DNA of 64,000 nucleotides from Limimaricola hongkongensis DSM 17492. GTDB taxonomy: Bacteria; Pseudomonadota; Alphaproteobacteria; Rhodobacterales; Rhodobacteraceae. Location: positions 124,001 through 188,000 of the forward strand of contig NZ_KK088648.1 in the NCBI RefSeq assembly GCF_000600975.2. The letters are read 5' to 3'. Below are positions 24,113-32,512 of this stretch, piece after piece. The notes under the pieces were generated by a model, which saw nothing but the letters and a program-made list of their open reading frames with translations, did no database searches and had not been told where the DNA came from. The translations under genes were made by a program, and so were the position numbers. How positions within the stretch are numbered: the stretch's first letter is position 1; every line of letters begins with the position of its first letter.

Positions 24113-26895
24113 CGCGTCTCTCCCGCCTCTGCGCCCCGCAGGGCCTGTGCGATCACCCCCTCTGCCCGCGCGCTCGCCGCGTCAAGAGCGCGGCGCAGGT
24201 CGTCGAGCGTGTCGCAGCCGCTTTCGCGCAGCAACAGCCGCGCGCCGCCCTCGGCCGGGGTCTCGGGCAACGGCCCGCCCCCGGTGAGCAGCCGCGCCAC
24301 GCATTGCACCCGGCGCAACAGGTCCCCCGTCTCGGTCAGCACCGCGGCACCCTCCTCGTCGATCAGCCCGGCCCCGTGCCCGGCCGCGATCTGCGCGGGC
24401 ACCTCGCGCGCCGCCGACCCGGCGCGCAGCGCGAGGCTCTGGGCGAACAGCTCCACGTCCTGAAGCCGCCCCGGCCCGTCGCGCAGGTTCCACCCCTCGC
24501 CGCCGGGCCGCGCCTCGGCCAGCCGCGCCCGCATCGCCGCGAGATCGGCGGCCACCGTGTCGCCGCCCGCCTTCTGCGCGATCAATTCGCGCCGGAACGT
24601 CTCGATCTCCGCGCCAAGCCCCGGCTCGCCCGCCACCGCCCTAGCGCGGGTGAGCGCGAGATGCTCCCAGGTCCAGGCCTCGTCCTGCTGATAGGCGCGA
24701 AACGCCGGCAGCGCGGTCGCCACCGGCCCCTGCCGCCCCGAGGGGCGCAGCCGCATGTCGACCTCGTAGAGACGGCCATCGGGCATCGGCGCGGTCAGCG
24801 CGGTGATCAGCCCTTGGGTGAACCGCGCATACCATGTCCGCGCCGCCAGCGGGCGCGGGCCTTCCGACGCTTCGACCCCGCCCGCGTCATAGATCACGAT
24901 CAGGTCGAGATCCGAGGACGAGCCCAGCCGCCCCGCCCCGAGCGATCCCATCGCCAGCACCGACAACCCGCGGCCCGGCGGCGGGCCGTGGCGGCGCGCG
25001 ATCTCGTCGATCACCACCGGCACCAGCGCCGAGACGACCGCCTCGGCCAGCTCGGCATATTCGCGCCCCGCCGTGGCGGCATCGATCAGCCCGCGCAAAT
25101 GGTGCACGCCGATGCGGAAATGGATCTCCTTGGCCCAGACCCGCGCCGCGCCAAGCCGCGCCTCGTGGTCGGGCTGGCGCGCCAGCCGGTCGGCCAGGTC
25201 CGAGCGCAGCGCCGCGACGCCGGGCCAGTCGGCGAAGAACCCGCCGCCGATCACCGCGTCGAGCACGCCCGAATTGCGCGACAGGTACTGCGCCAGCCCC
25301 GGCGCGGTGGCGCAGATATCGACCAGAAGCCGCGTCAGCTGCGGGTTGGCCTCGAACAATGAAAACAGCTGCACCCCCGCCGGAAGCCCGGCGAGAAACG
25401 CGTCGAACTGCGCCAGCGCCTCGTCGGGGCGCGCCGCCTCGCCCAGCGTCTTGAGGATCTCGGGCCGCAGCCGGTCGAAGATCTCGACCGCGCGGTCGGA
25501 TCGAAGCGCCGGGTAGCCGGGCCAGCGCGCCGTCACCTCGCGCCCGAAATCGGGCACGGTGCTCTCGGTATGGCCGGGCGCGAAGAAATCCTCGGTCAGC
25601 GCGTGCACCTGCTCGAACCGCTCGGTCAGCTCGGATTTCAGATCCGCCTCGTCGCGATCCATGAAGGCCGCGAGCCGCGCGAAGCCCTCCTCCGAGCTGG
25701 GCAGCTTGTGGGTCTGCTGGTCGCCGACCATCTGCACCCGGTGTTCGACCTCGCGATGCGCGCGGTAATGCCGGCTCAGCGCCTCTGCGGTCCCGGTCTC
25801 GATCCAGCCCGCCTGCGCCAGCCGGTCGAGCCCCTCGATGGTGCCGCGCAGCCGCAGGCTCGCATCGCGCCCGCCCGAGATGAGCTGCCGGGTCTGGGTG
25901 AAGAACTCGATCTCGCGGATGCCGCCCCGGCCCAGCTTCACGTCGTGGCCCGGCAATTGCAGCGCCCCGCCGAGCCCCTTGTGATCGCGGATCTTGAGCC
26001 GCATGTCATGCGCGTCGCGGATCGCGTGGAAATCGAGATGGCGGCGCCAGACGAAGGGGCGCAGCGTGTCGACGAAGCGCGCCCCCGCCGACAGGTCGCC
26101 CGCGCAGGGCCGCGCCTTGATCCAGGCGGCACGCTCCCATGTGCGGCCGACGCTTTCGTAATACTGCTCGGCGGCGGCCATCGACAGGCAGACCGGCGTG
26201 ACGGCGGCGTCGGGGCGCAGCCGCAGATCGGTGCGAAAGACATAGCCTTCATCGGTGATGTCGCCGATCAGCCCCGCCAGCTTGCGCGTCACCCGCACCA
26301 GCACGGCGCGCGCCTCGTGCTGGTCGGCGCCTTCGTAGCGGGTTTCGTCATAAAGACAGATCAGGTCGATATCCGAGGAGTAATTCAGCTCGAACGCGCC
26401 CATCTTGCCCATCGCGAAGATCGCCATGCCCGCGCCCGTGGCGATGTCGTCCTCGCCCATGCCCGGCAGCTTGCCGCGCGCGATCTCGGGCGCGATCAAC
26501 GCCTCGAGCCCGGCCTGAAGCGCCGCATCGGCCAGCCGCGTCAGGCTGCCGGTCACCTGTTCGAGCGGCCAGGCCCCGCCCAGATCCGCCAGCGCCGCGA
26601 TCAGCGCCACGCGCCGCTTGGCCCGGCGCAGCCGCGGGCCCAGCGCCTTGGCGTCGAGACCGGCAAAACCGGCAAGCTCGGCCTCGACCATGCTTTCGGG
26701 ATCGGCGCAGGCCGCCTCCAGCCAGCCGCTTTCATGCGACATCAGGTTGGCCAGATAGGGGCTGCACCCGGCGGTGCCGCCGATCAGCTCGGCGGTGGCC
26801 GGGTCGGCCCAGCCGCACAGGGCGCGGGCCTCGGCGGCCTTGTCGGGATCGAAGGGGCGCGGGGCGCGGCGCAGGCGCGAGGCGAGATCGGTCAT
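24109..26895 (-). CDS. glnE: Bifunctional glutamine synthetase adenylyltransferase / deadenylase
   Basis: A 928-residue GlnE that adenylylates and deadenylylates GlnA in response to PII. Two nucleotidyltransferase domains are visible. The N-terminal (adenylyl-removing) one has MGAFELNYSSDIDLICLYDE near residue 165. The C-terminal (adenylylating) one has the matching SLGAGRLGSSSDLDLIVIYD near residue 650. Helical PII-sensing regions lie between and after. The length is slightly under E. coli GlnE (946). It starts at ATG 26895, divergent from the DUF2852 gene. Confidence 0.95.
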   Translation of the reverse strand: MTDLASRLRRAPRPFDPDKAAEARALCGWADPATAELIGGTAGCSPYLANLMSHESGWLEAACADPESMVEAELAGFAGLDAKALGPRLRRAKRRVALIAALADLGGAWPLEQVTGSLTRLADAALQAGLEALIAPEIARGKLPGMGEDDIATGAGMAIFAMGKMGAFELNYSSDIDLICLYDETRYEGADQHEARAVLVRVTRKLAGLIGDITDEGYVFRTDLRLRPDAAVTPVCLSMAAAEQYYESVGRTWERAAWIKARPCAGDLSAGARFVDTLRPFVWRRHLDFHAIRDAHDMRLKIRDHKGLGGALQLPGHDVKLGRGGIREIEFFTQTRQLISGGRDASLRLRGTIEGLDRLAQAGWIETGTAEALSRHYRAHREVEHRVQMVGDQQTHKLPSSEEGFARLAAFMDRDEADLKSELTERFEQVHALTEDFFAPGHTESTVPDFGREVTARWPGYPALRSDRAVEIFDRLRPEILKTLGEAARPDEALAQFDAFLAGLPAGVQLFSLFEANPQLTRLLVDICATAPGLAQYLSRNSGVLDAVIGGGFFADWPGVAALRSDLADRLARQPDHEARLGAARVWAKEIHFRIGVHHLRGLIDAATAGREYAELAEAVVSALVPVVIDEIARRHGPPPGRGLSVLAMGSLGAGRLGSSSDLDLIVIYDAGGVEASEGPRPLAARTWYARFTQGLITALTAPMPDGRLYEVDMRLRPSGRQGPVATALPAFRAYQQDEAWTWEHLALTRARAVAGEPGLGAEIETFRRELIAQKAGGDTVAADLAAMRARLAEARPGGEGWNLRDGPGRLQDVELFAQSLALRAGSAAREVPAQIAAGHGAGLIDEEGAAVLTETGDLLRRVQCVARLLTGGGPLPETPAEGGARLLLRESGCDTLDDLRRALDAASARAEGVIAQALRGAEAGETR

Positions 26896-27018
26896 GACCG
26901 GACCGTGGCGCGCCGCGCAGACAGCGTCAATCGCCGCCGCGGCCCCGATCCGCGCAAAAAATGTTAATCAAGTTCACATCACCCCTTGAAGCACCGCGTC
27001 ACCTCCCCCATCTGCGGT

Positions 27019-27039
27019 AATGTGAAACACATTCACATT
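27019..27039. promoter_or_regulatory. Inverted repeat AATGTGAA-N5-TTCACATT
   Basis: Perfect 8-bp arms 45 bases before the DUF2852 start, in the glnE/DUF2852 divergent gap. Another copy of the half-site (TTCACAT) is at 26973-26979. It resembles a CRP site (TGTGA/TCACA) but the spacer is 7 rather than 6 bases, so a different factor is more likely. Confidence 0.55.
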
Positions 27040-27083
27040 CACCCCGGCCCGGCAGACGGGCCCTTCCGCGAAGGAGTTCCTCG

Positions 27084-27545
27084 ATGTCCACGACCGACAT
27101 GCCCCTGACCCATCGCCCCGGGCGCTCCGGCCTCAAGGACTGGTTCGTCCGCGCCGAGGCCTGGCTCGACGCCCGCGGCAAGCCCGCATGGATCGCCGCC
27201 ATGGTCTTGGGTTTCATCGCCTTCTGGCCGGTCGGCCTCGCCATTCTCGCCTACATGATCTGGAGCAATCGCATGTTCAGCAAATCCTGCAGCACCCGCA
27301 GCAAGCGCGTCACCCCCTTCACCGCGATGCGCTCCTCGGGCAACACCGCCTTCGACGCCTACAAGGCCGAGACGCTGCGCCGCCTCGAAGAAGAACAGCG
27401 CGCCTTCCAGGGCTTCCTCGAGCGGCTGCGCGAAGCCAAGGACAAGGCCGAGTTCGACCAGTTTATGGACGACCGCGCCGCCAAGGCCCGCGACGCCGGC
27501 GCCAAGGCCGAGGACGACGACGACAACGGCAAGGACGCGGCCTGA
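27084..27545 (+). CDS. DUF2852-family membrane protein
   Basis: A 153-residue protein with one clear hydrophobic segment (about residues 38-58, AAMVLGFIAFWPVGLAIL) followed by a polar, strongly helical tail rich in Arg/Glu (TLRRLEEEQRAFQGFLERL) and ending in an acidic run. The layout matches DUF2852, a Rhizobiales/Rhodobacterales family of unknown function. AAGGAG lies 9 bases before ATG 27084. A strong inverted repeat lies just upstream, so it is likely regulated. A terminator follows. Confidence 0.8.
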   Translation: MSTTDMPLTHRPGRSGLKDWFVRAEAWLDARGKPAWIAAMVLGFIAFWPVGLAILAYMIWSNRMFSKSCSTRSKRVTPFTAMRSSGNTAFDAYKAETLRRLEEEQRAFQGFLERLREAKDKAEFDQFMDDRAAKARDAGAKAEDDDDNGKDAA

Positions 27546-27561
27546 TCCGCGGCCATCGGGG

Positions 27562-27590
27562 CGGCCCCTGTCGGGGGCCGTCTCTCTTGT
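27562..27590 (+). terminator. Rho-independent terminator after DUF2852 gene
   Basis: CGGCCCC pairs with GGGGCCG over a 5-base loop and is followed by TCTCTCTTGT, 17 bases after the stop. Confidence 0.65.
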
Positions 27591-27621
27591 TCCCCCCCGT
27601 TTCGCATGAAAGGATCGCGAC

Positions 27622-28084
27622 ATGACCGCCGCACCGACATTCGCCGCCCGCCTGCGTGGCCTGCCCGACCCCGAGACCAGCCCCGAATGCTACGACGGCA
27701 CCGCCTTCAAGCGGGCGCTGGCCTGGACGGTCGACGTCATGGTGATCGCGGTGATCTGCGCGCTGCTGGTGCCGTTCACCGCCTTTCTGGGGCTGTTCTT
27801 CTTTCCGCTGATGATGATGGTGGTGGGGTTTTTCTACCGCTGGGCCACGATCACGGCCGGGTCGGCCACCTGGGGCATGCGGCTGATGGCGATCGAGCTG
27901 CGCGATGGCGACGACCGGCCGCTCGACGCGACGCAGGCCTTCTTGCACACGGCGGGCTATGCCGTTTCGGTCGCGATCTTTCCGCTGCAGCTGGTGTCGA
28001 TGGCGATGATGCTGCTGACCCCCGCATGGGCAGGGCCTGACCGACAGCGTTCTGGCGACCACGGCGCTGCGCCGCCGCCGCTGA
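27622..28084 (+). CDS. RDD-family membrane protein, 3' end disrupted by one apparent extra base
   Basis: The first 132 residues form an RDD-type membrane protein: [20 protein letters not shown] with the Arg and Asp of the name, two to three hydrophobic helices and a [19 protein letters not shown] segment. In frame, the end turns into a Gly/Pro/Arg-rich tail to 28158. If one C is removed from the run at 28019-28023 the reading becomes [20 protein letters not shown] ending at 28084, the expected RDD terminus. This is a frameshift in the sequence as given. Function of RDD proteins is mostly unknown; some act in ion or osmolyte transport. No clear promoter of its own; the terminator of the DUF2852 gene lies just upstream. 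Confidence 0.8.
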
Positions 28085-28193
28085 GAGGCGCGCCGGGCGG
28101 GCGGCGCCCCGCCGCCCGGCCCCGAGGGGGGCTTGGCAGAGGCCCGGTCGGGCGCTAGCTTTCCTCGGGACGCCCAGCCCGAGTTCGAGCCTC

Positions 28194-29033
28194 ATGCGCC
28201 ATACTTTGCCCTTCGCGCCGCAATTCTACGTGACGGCCCCCCAGCCCTGCCCGTATCTCGCGGACCGGATGGAGCGGAAACTGTTCACCGCGCTGCAGGG
28301 CGACCAGGCCGAAAAGCTCAACGACGCGCTGTCGAAACAGGGCTTCCGCCGCAGCCAGAACGTGCTCTATCGCCCCTCCTGCGCCGAATGCACCGCCTGC
28401 CTCTCGGCCCGGATCGACGTGACCCGCTTCACCGCCTCGCGCAGCCAGAACCGGGTGCTGCGCCGCAACCGCGACCTCGCGCGCCGCGCCACCTCGCCCT
28501 GGGCCACCGAAGAACAATACGCGCTGTTTCGCGACTATCTCGACAGCCGCCACGCGGCGGGCGGCATGGCCGACATGGACATGTTCGAATTCGCCGCCAT
28601 GGTCGAGGAGACGCCCGTGCGCTCGCGGCTGGTGGAATACACCGACCCCGCCGCCACCCACGATCCGCGCCACGGGCTGCGCGCGGTCTGCCTGACCGAC
28701 ATTCTCGATGACGGGCTGTCGATGGTCTATTCCTTCTTCGACCCCGGCGAGGAACGCCGCTCGCTCGGCACCCATGTCATCCTCGACCATGTGCGCATCG
28801 CGCAGGAAATGGGCCTGCCTTACGTCTATCTGGGCTACTGGGTGCCCGGCAGCCCCAAGATGGACTACAAGGCCCGCTTCAACGCGCTGGAACTCTATCG
28901 CGGCGGGCGCTGGCAGCCGATGGGCGACCGCGACGATTATTCCGCCGAGACGCATCCGCTTTCGGTCGCGCCGATCTCCGAACAGGTGGCGCGCATCACC
29001 CTGCCCGACACAAGGCCCGTCACCACGGGCTAG
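28194..29033 (+). CDS. bpt: Aspartate/glutamate leucyltransferase
   Basis: A 279-residue protein of the bacterial arginyl/leucyl-tRNA-protein transferase family. Bpt attaches leucine to N-terminal Asp/Glu of proteins, marking them for ClpAP via the N-degron pathway. Signature parts are [19 protein letters not shown] near residue 59 with the Cys cluster, [20 protein letters not shown] and [18 protein letters not shown]. The shape matches Bpt rather than eukaryotic Ate1 by length. It lies after the RDD gene and ends facing phoX. Confidence 0.92.
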   Translation: MRHTLPFAPQFYVTAPQPCPYLADRMERKLFTALQGDQAEKLNDALSKQGFRRSQNVLYRPSCAECTACLSARIDVTRFTASRSQNRVLRRNRDLARRATSPWATEEQYALFRDYLDSRHAAGGMADMDMFEFAAMVEETPVRSRLVEYTDPAATHDPRHGLRAVCLTDILDDGLSMVYSFFDPGEERRSLGTHVILDHVRIAQEMGLPYVYLGYWVPGSPKMDYKARFNALELYRGGRWQPMGDRDDYSAETHPLSVAPISEQVARITLPDTRPVTTG

Positions 29034-29174
29034 CCCCCGGCATCTCGCGGCCCGAGGCGGCCCGACAGATGGCCTGTGCGCCGGGTTTCGGAATCCTTCC
29101 CGACCGGGCCACCGGCGGCCCGAAGGGGGGCGTCACCCCGTCTTGCGGCGCGCCATGCGGCCAGAACAAGAACA

Positions 29175-29204
29175 GGGGCGGCCCGGATCGCTCCGGGCCG
29201 CCCC
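29175..29204 (-). terminator. Terminator of phoX (facing bpt)
   Basis: A perfect 12-bp stem (GGGGCGGCCCGG) with loop ATCGCT. On the minus strand it is followed by TGTTCTTGTTCT, making a good terminator for phoX. On the plus strand no T-run follows, though it can still stop bpt transcripts. Confidence 0.75.
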
Positions 29205-29226
29205 CATGCTACAACGATCCGCCGGA

Positions 29227-31104
29227 TCAGCCGATCTCGGCGCCGTCGGTGCGCCGGATCGCGACGATCGAGGAGCGCGGCAGCGCCTGCGGGTCGGGGA
29301 AGTTCTCGGGGTGCTGGATGCCCACGAACATGGTCCTGCGATCCGCCGAGAAGGTGGCGCCGGTCACCTCCGACCCCTTGGGCCCGGTCATGAAGCGCGC
29401 GATCTCGCCGGTTTCGGGGTCGCCGCAGAGCATCTGGTTGTTGCCCATGCCCGCGAAATCGCCCTCGTTGCTGTCATCGCCATCGGTCTGGATCCACAGC
29501 ATGCCGCGGCTGTCGAAGGCCATCCCGTCGGGCGAATTGAACAGGTTGCCGGGCGTCACGTTGTCCGAGCCCGCATAGGCGTCCGAATGCACCTCCGGGT
29601 TGCCCGCCATCACGTAGAGATCCCATGCAAAGACGTCGGCGGCGTGGTCTTCGCCCTCGGGCCGCCAGCGCACGATCTGGCCGTAATTGTTCTCGGCCCG
29701 CGGGTTGGGGCCGCCCACGGGGGTTTCGTCGCCGCCCGCGTTGGGCTTCACCGCGCGGTTCTTGTTGTTGGTGAGCGCGCAGTAGGCTTCGGCCCGCACC
29801 GGGTTGACCGCGACCCATTCGGGCCGGTCCATCGTGGTCGCGCCCACCGCCGAGCCCGCCTGGCGGGTGTGGATGTGGATCATCGCGCGATCCATGCCGG
29901 TCGTCTCCGGCGTCAGCGCCAGCCATTCGCCGCGCCCATCCTCGTGGAACTTCGCGACATAAAGCTGGCCCGCATCGAGCAGCCCGGAGGTGTCGCCGCC
30001 TTCGACATAGACGTCGTCGGAGACGTAGCGATAGAGGAACTCGCCGCGCTCGTCATCGCCCAGATAGACCACGACCCGGCCATCGGCCGCCAGCGTCACC
30101 TCGGCGTTCTCGTGCTTGAAGCGGCCCAGCGCGGTGCGCTTCACCGGGGTCGAGGACGCGTCAGAGGGGTCGATCTCCACGACATAGCCCGCCCGGTTCG
30201 GCTCGTTCGGCTCGGCCGCGAGGTCAAAGCGCGCGTCGAACTGCTCGTAGGCATAGCGCGACGCATGGCCGATGCCGTAGCGGTCGAACCCTTCGGGCAG
30301 CGCCAGTTCGGCGTCGGTGGAGCCGAAATAGCCGTTGAAGTTCTCTTCGCAGGTCAGATAGGTGCCCCACGGCGTGCGGCCCGCGCCGCAATTGTTGAAG
30401 GTGCCCAGGGCCTGCGTGCCCGACGGATCGGCCGAGGTCCGCAACAGCGCGTGACCGGCGGCGGGGCCGGTGATCCGCATCGGCGTGCGATGCGTGATGC
30501 GGCGGTTATAGGGGCTGTCGAGCACGACCTCGTAGCCGGCGCCGTTGTCCTTGACCTCGAACACCGCGACGCCCTGGCTGTCCTGCACCTGCCGGATGTC
30601 CTCGACCGAGGCGGGCTGGCCTTCGTCGTTGTCGGGCAGGTTGATCTCGAGATTGGCGTATTCGTGGTTCACCGCGATCACCTCGCGGCCATCGATCGCG
30701 AAAAGATGCATGCCGTCGGTGTTCTCGCCCACCGCGCGGGCCTGCCCCTCATGGGTGGTGCCGCGGGCCGGGTCGAAGGCGGGCGCGTCGGAAAACAGCG
30801 GGTCGCCCCAGCTTGTCAGAACCTTCCATTCGTACCCTTCGGGCACATGCACGGTGAAATCGGTCGCGATCGGGATCGGCGTGAAGCCGAAACGCGACAC
30901 GGCATGCGCGCGGGCGCTGGTCGCCCCCATGACCCCCGACCCCATCACCGCGGCGCCCGAGCCAAAGGCCACCAGCCCCGACAGAAAGCCCCGGCGCGAC
31001 ACCGCGCCCGCGACGACGCGGTCGAAATCGGTGGTCTCGGCGGTCGGGCGGCGGCGCTCGTCCCAGTCGTCCCAGCTCAATGCGTTGAGTTGCTTGCGAT
31101 CCAT
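29227..31104 (-). CDS. phoX: PhoX-family alkaline phosphatase, Tat-exported
   Basis: A 625-residue secreted phosphatase of the PhoX/DUF839 type. These enzymes use Ca and Fe to release phosphate from organic monoesters in the periplasm. The N-terminus holds a twin-arginine signal (SRRGFLSGLVAFGSGAAVMG, residues 36-55) after an unusually long polar leader with the WDDWDERRRP pattern that I know from this family. Metal- and substrate-binding parts include NHEYANLEINLP, NNCGAGRTPWGTYLTCEENF and DGMAFDSRGMLWIQTDGD. A candidate Pho box lies 53-70 bases upstream of ATG 31104, so it is probably induced by phosphate starvation through PhoB. Confidence 0.9.
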   Translation of the reverse strand: MDRKQLNALSWDDWDERRRPTAETTDFDRVVAGAVSRRGFLSGLVAFGSGAAVMGSGVMGATSARAHAVSRFGFTPIPIATDFTVHVPEGYEWKVLTSWGDPLFSDAPAFDPARGTTHEGQARAVGENTDGMHLFAIDGREVIAVNHEYANLEINLPDNDEGQPASVEDIRQVQDSQGVAVFEVKDNGAGYEVVLDSPYNRRITHRTPMRITGPAAGHALLRTSADPSGTQALGTFNNCGAGRTPWGTYLTCEENFNGYFGSTDAELALPEGFDRYGIGHASRYAYEQFDARFDLAAEPNEPNRAGYVVEIDPSDASSTPVKRTALGRFKHENAEVTLAADGRVVVYLGDDERGEFLYRYVSDDVYVEGGDTSGLLDAGQLYVAKFHEDGRGEWLALTPETTGMDRAMIHIHTRQAGSAVGATTMDRPEWVAVNPVRAEAYCALTNNKNRAVKPNAGGDETPVGGPNPRAENNYGQIVRWRPEGEDHAADVFAWDLYVMAGNPEVHSDAYAGSDNVTPGNLFNSPDGMAFDSRGMLWIQTDGDDSNEGDFAGMGNNQMLCGDPETGEIARFMTGPKGSEVTGATFSADRRTMFVGIQHPENFPDPQALPRSSIVAIRRTDGAEIG

Positions 31105-31156
31105 GGCTCGTTCCCTCGTTGCGCAGGTCTTGCTGGCGTCGTGCTAGATGCTGCGC

Positions 31157-31174
31157 GTGACGGTCATGCGACAT
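31157..31174 (-). promoter_or_regulatory. Candidate Pho box of phoX
   Basis: On the minus strand the site reads ATGTCGC-ATGA-CCGTCAC, two direct 7-base units with 4-base spacing. Against CTGTCAT/CTGTCAC it fits 11 of 14 positions. It lies 53-70 bases before the phoX start, the expected place for PhoB activation. Confidence 0.55.
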
Positions 31175-31276
31175 GGAGGTGAGGGTTTTGTTAAACCCCG
31201 CGCCGGTGCGCATCGGCGGAACGCAGCCGCCGCTTGCGGTGTTGCCCCTACGATGGACAGGCAGCGGAGGTCACCG

Positions 31277-32224
31277 ATGGCGCAGCACCGAAACCCGGAC
31301 GCCCATCCGGGCGACATCAACAAGCCCGGCTGGTTCGCCACGCTCAAACGCGTCTATTCCGAGATCGGCGACGACCATGTCAGCCTGATCGCCGCCGGTT
31401 GCGCCTTTTACGGGCTGCTCGCGATCTTTCCCGGCATCGTCGCCGCCATGGCCATCGCCGGGCTGTTCTTCGACCCCGCCACCGTGGTCGGCCAGCTCGA
31501 AAGCCTGTCGGGCTTCCTGCCGCAGCAGGCCGCCGAGATCGTGCTCGGCCAGGCCAAGGAGGTCGCGGGCTCCGAGCAAGGCGGGCTCGGCCTCGCCGCG
31601 GTGTTCGGCATCCTCGTGGCGATCTACTCGGCCTCCAAGGGCGTGCAGTCGCTGGTCGAAGGTCTGAACGTCGCCTTCGAGGCCGAGGAAAGCCGCGGTC
31701 TCGTCTCCTATTACCTGCAGGTTCTGGCGCTGACGCTGGGCATGATCCTGGGCTTTTTGCTGATCGTCGCGGTGGCGGCGGGGCTTCCGGCGCTCCTGGG
31801 CGTGCTGCCCTGGGAGGGCACGACCGAGCTGATCCTCATCGTGGTGCGCTGGCCGGTGCTGCTCGCGCTGGTGGCGCTGGGGCTTGCGATTCTCTATCGC
31901 TACGGCCCCGACCGGGCCGAGCGCAAATGGCGCTGGATCACCCCCGGCGCGGCGCTGGCCTGCCTGCTGTGGCTGGTCGGATCGCTCGGCTTCGCCTTCT
32001 ACGTCCGCAATTTCGGCGGCTACAACGAAACCTTCGGCGCGCTGGGCGGCGTGATCGTGCTCTTGATGTGGCTGTGGCTGTCCTCCTTCATCGTGCTGCT
32101 GGGGGCCGAGTTCGACAGCGAGATGGAGCGCCAGGCCAAGCACGATCCAAAGCCCGACGACGCGGAGAACGACCCGCTGATGCAGGACGCCAAGGACGAG
32201 TCGGGCAAGCCGGTGGCGCAATGA
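31277..32224 (+). CDS. YihY/BrkB-family membrane protein
   Basis: A 315-residue inner membrane protein of the YihY/virulence factor BrkB family. About six hydrophobic helices are visible between residues 33 and 280. The family pattern DHVSLIAAGCAFYGLLAIFP is at the first helix, then SASKGVQSLVEGLN and, late, YNETFGALGGVIVLLMWLW. The C-terminus is hydrophilic. GGAGG at 31266-31270 sits 6 bases before ATG 31277, favouring this start over upstream in-frame ATGs at 31148, 31166 and 31253. Function is unknown; once mis-called RNase BN. Divergent from phoX. Confidence 0.87.
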   Translation: MAQHRNPDAHPGDINKPGWFATLKRVYSEIGDDHVSLIAAGCAFYGLLAIFPGIVAAMAIAGLFFDPATVVGQLESLSGFLPQQAAEIVLGQAKEVAGSEQGGLGLAAVFGILVAIYSASKGVQSLVEGLNVAFEAEESRGLVSYYLQVLALTLGMILGFLLIVAVAAGLPALLGVLPWEGTTELILIVVRWPVLLALVALGLAILYRYGPDRAERKWRWITPGAALACLLWLVGSLGFAFYVRNFGGYNETFGALGGVIVLLMWLWLSSFIVLLGAEFDSEMERQAKHDPKPDDAENDPLMQDAKDESGKPVAQ

Positions 32225-32312
32225 GCATGCCGGATCGACCCCGGGCACCCCTCTTCTGGAAATAATGTTGCCGTTACTGCCGAATCCACGACACTTTATC
32301 CGCCGTTTGCGG

Positions 32313-32341
32313 TTGACGCTCTCGCCCGCCCGTGCATATCT
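32313..32341 (+). promoter_or_regulatory. Promoter of the ilvIH leader
   Basis: TTGACG at 32313-32318 with a 16-17 base spacer to CATATCT (32335-32341). It places the transcript start near 32347, about 25 bases before the leader peptide. Confidence 0.6.
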
Positions 32342-32372
32342 GCGCGGGCGGAGCATCAAAGGACCGGAGAGC

Positions 32373-32420
32373 ATGGATCTTCTCCTCGTAATCGGTGAGG
32401 TAGGGCGCGTGGGCCGGTGA
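32373..32420 (+). CDS. ilvL: ilv operon leader peptide
   Basis: A 15-residue peptide, MDLLLVIGEVGRVGR, with AAAGGA and GGAG upstream. Leu, Ile and Val make up 7 of 15 residues, including a LLLVI run. Stalling at these codons when branched-chain amino acids are short would control the downstream attenuator. Its stop lies 29 bases before the terminator stem. Confidence 0.85.
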   Translation: MDLLLVIGEVGRVGR

Positions 32421-32474
32421 CGGCAGGGACCATGACGGTCGACCATGCGCCCCCGGATCACCGGGGGCTTTTTT
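32403..32474 (+). promoter_or_regulatory. Transcription attenuator of ilvIH
   Basis: Terminator: GCCCCCGG (32449-32456), loop ATCA, CCGGGGGC (32461-32468), then six T (32469-32474). Antiterminator: GGGCGCGTGG (32403-32412), inside the leader peptide codons, can pair with CCATGCGCCC (32443-32452) over 10 positions with one G-U, which removes the left side of the terminator stem. A ribosome stalled at the Leu/Val/Ile codons leaves 32403 free, so the antiterminator forms. A ribosome finishing the peptide covers it and the terminator forms. Confidence 0.85.
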
Positions 32475-32512
32475 GTACGCAGGGCGCGGCAGACAGACAG
32501 GACACGGGCACG

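Noticed and set aside
27021-27037. CRP binding site upstream of the DUF2852 gene
   Set aside because: TGTGA and TCACA are present, but 7 bases apart instead of 6. Kept only as an inverted repeat of unknown partner.
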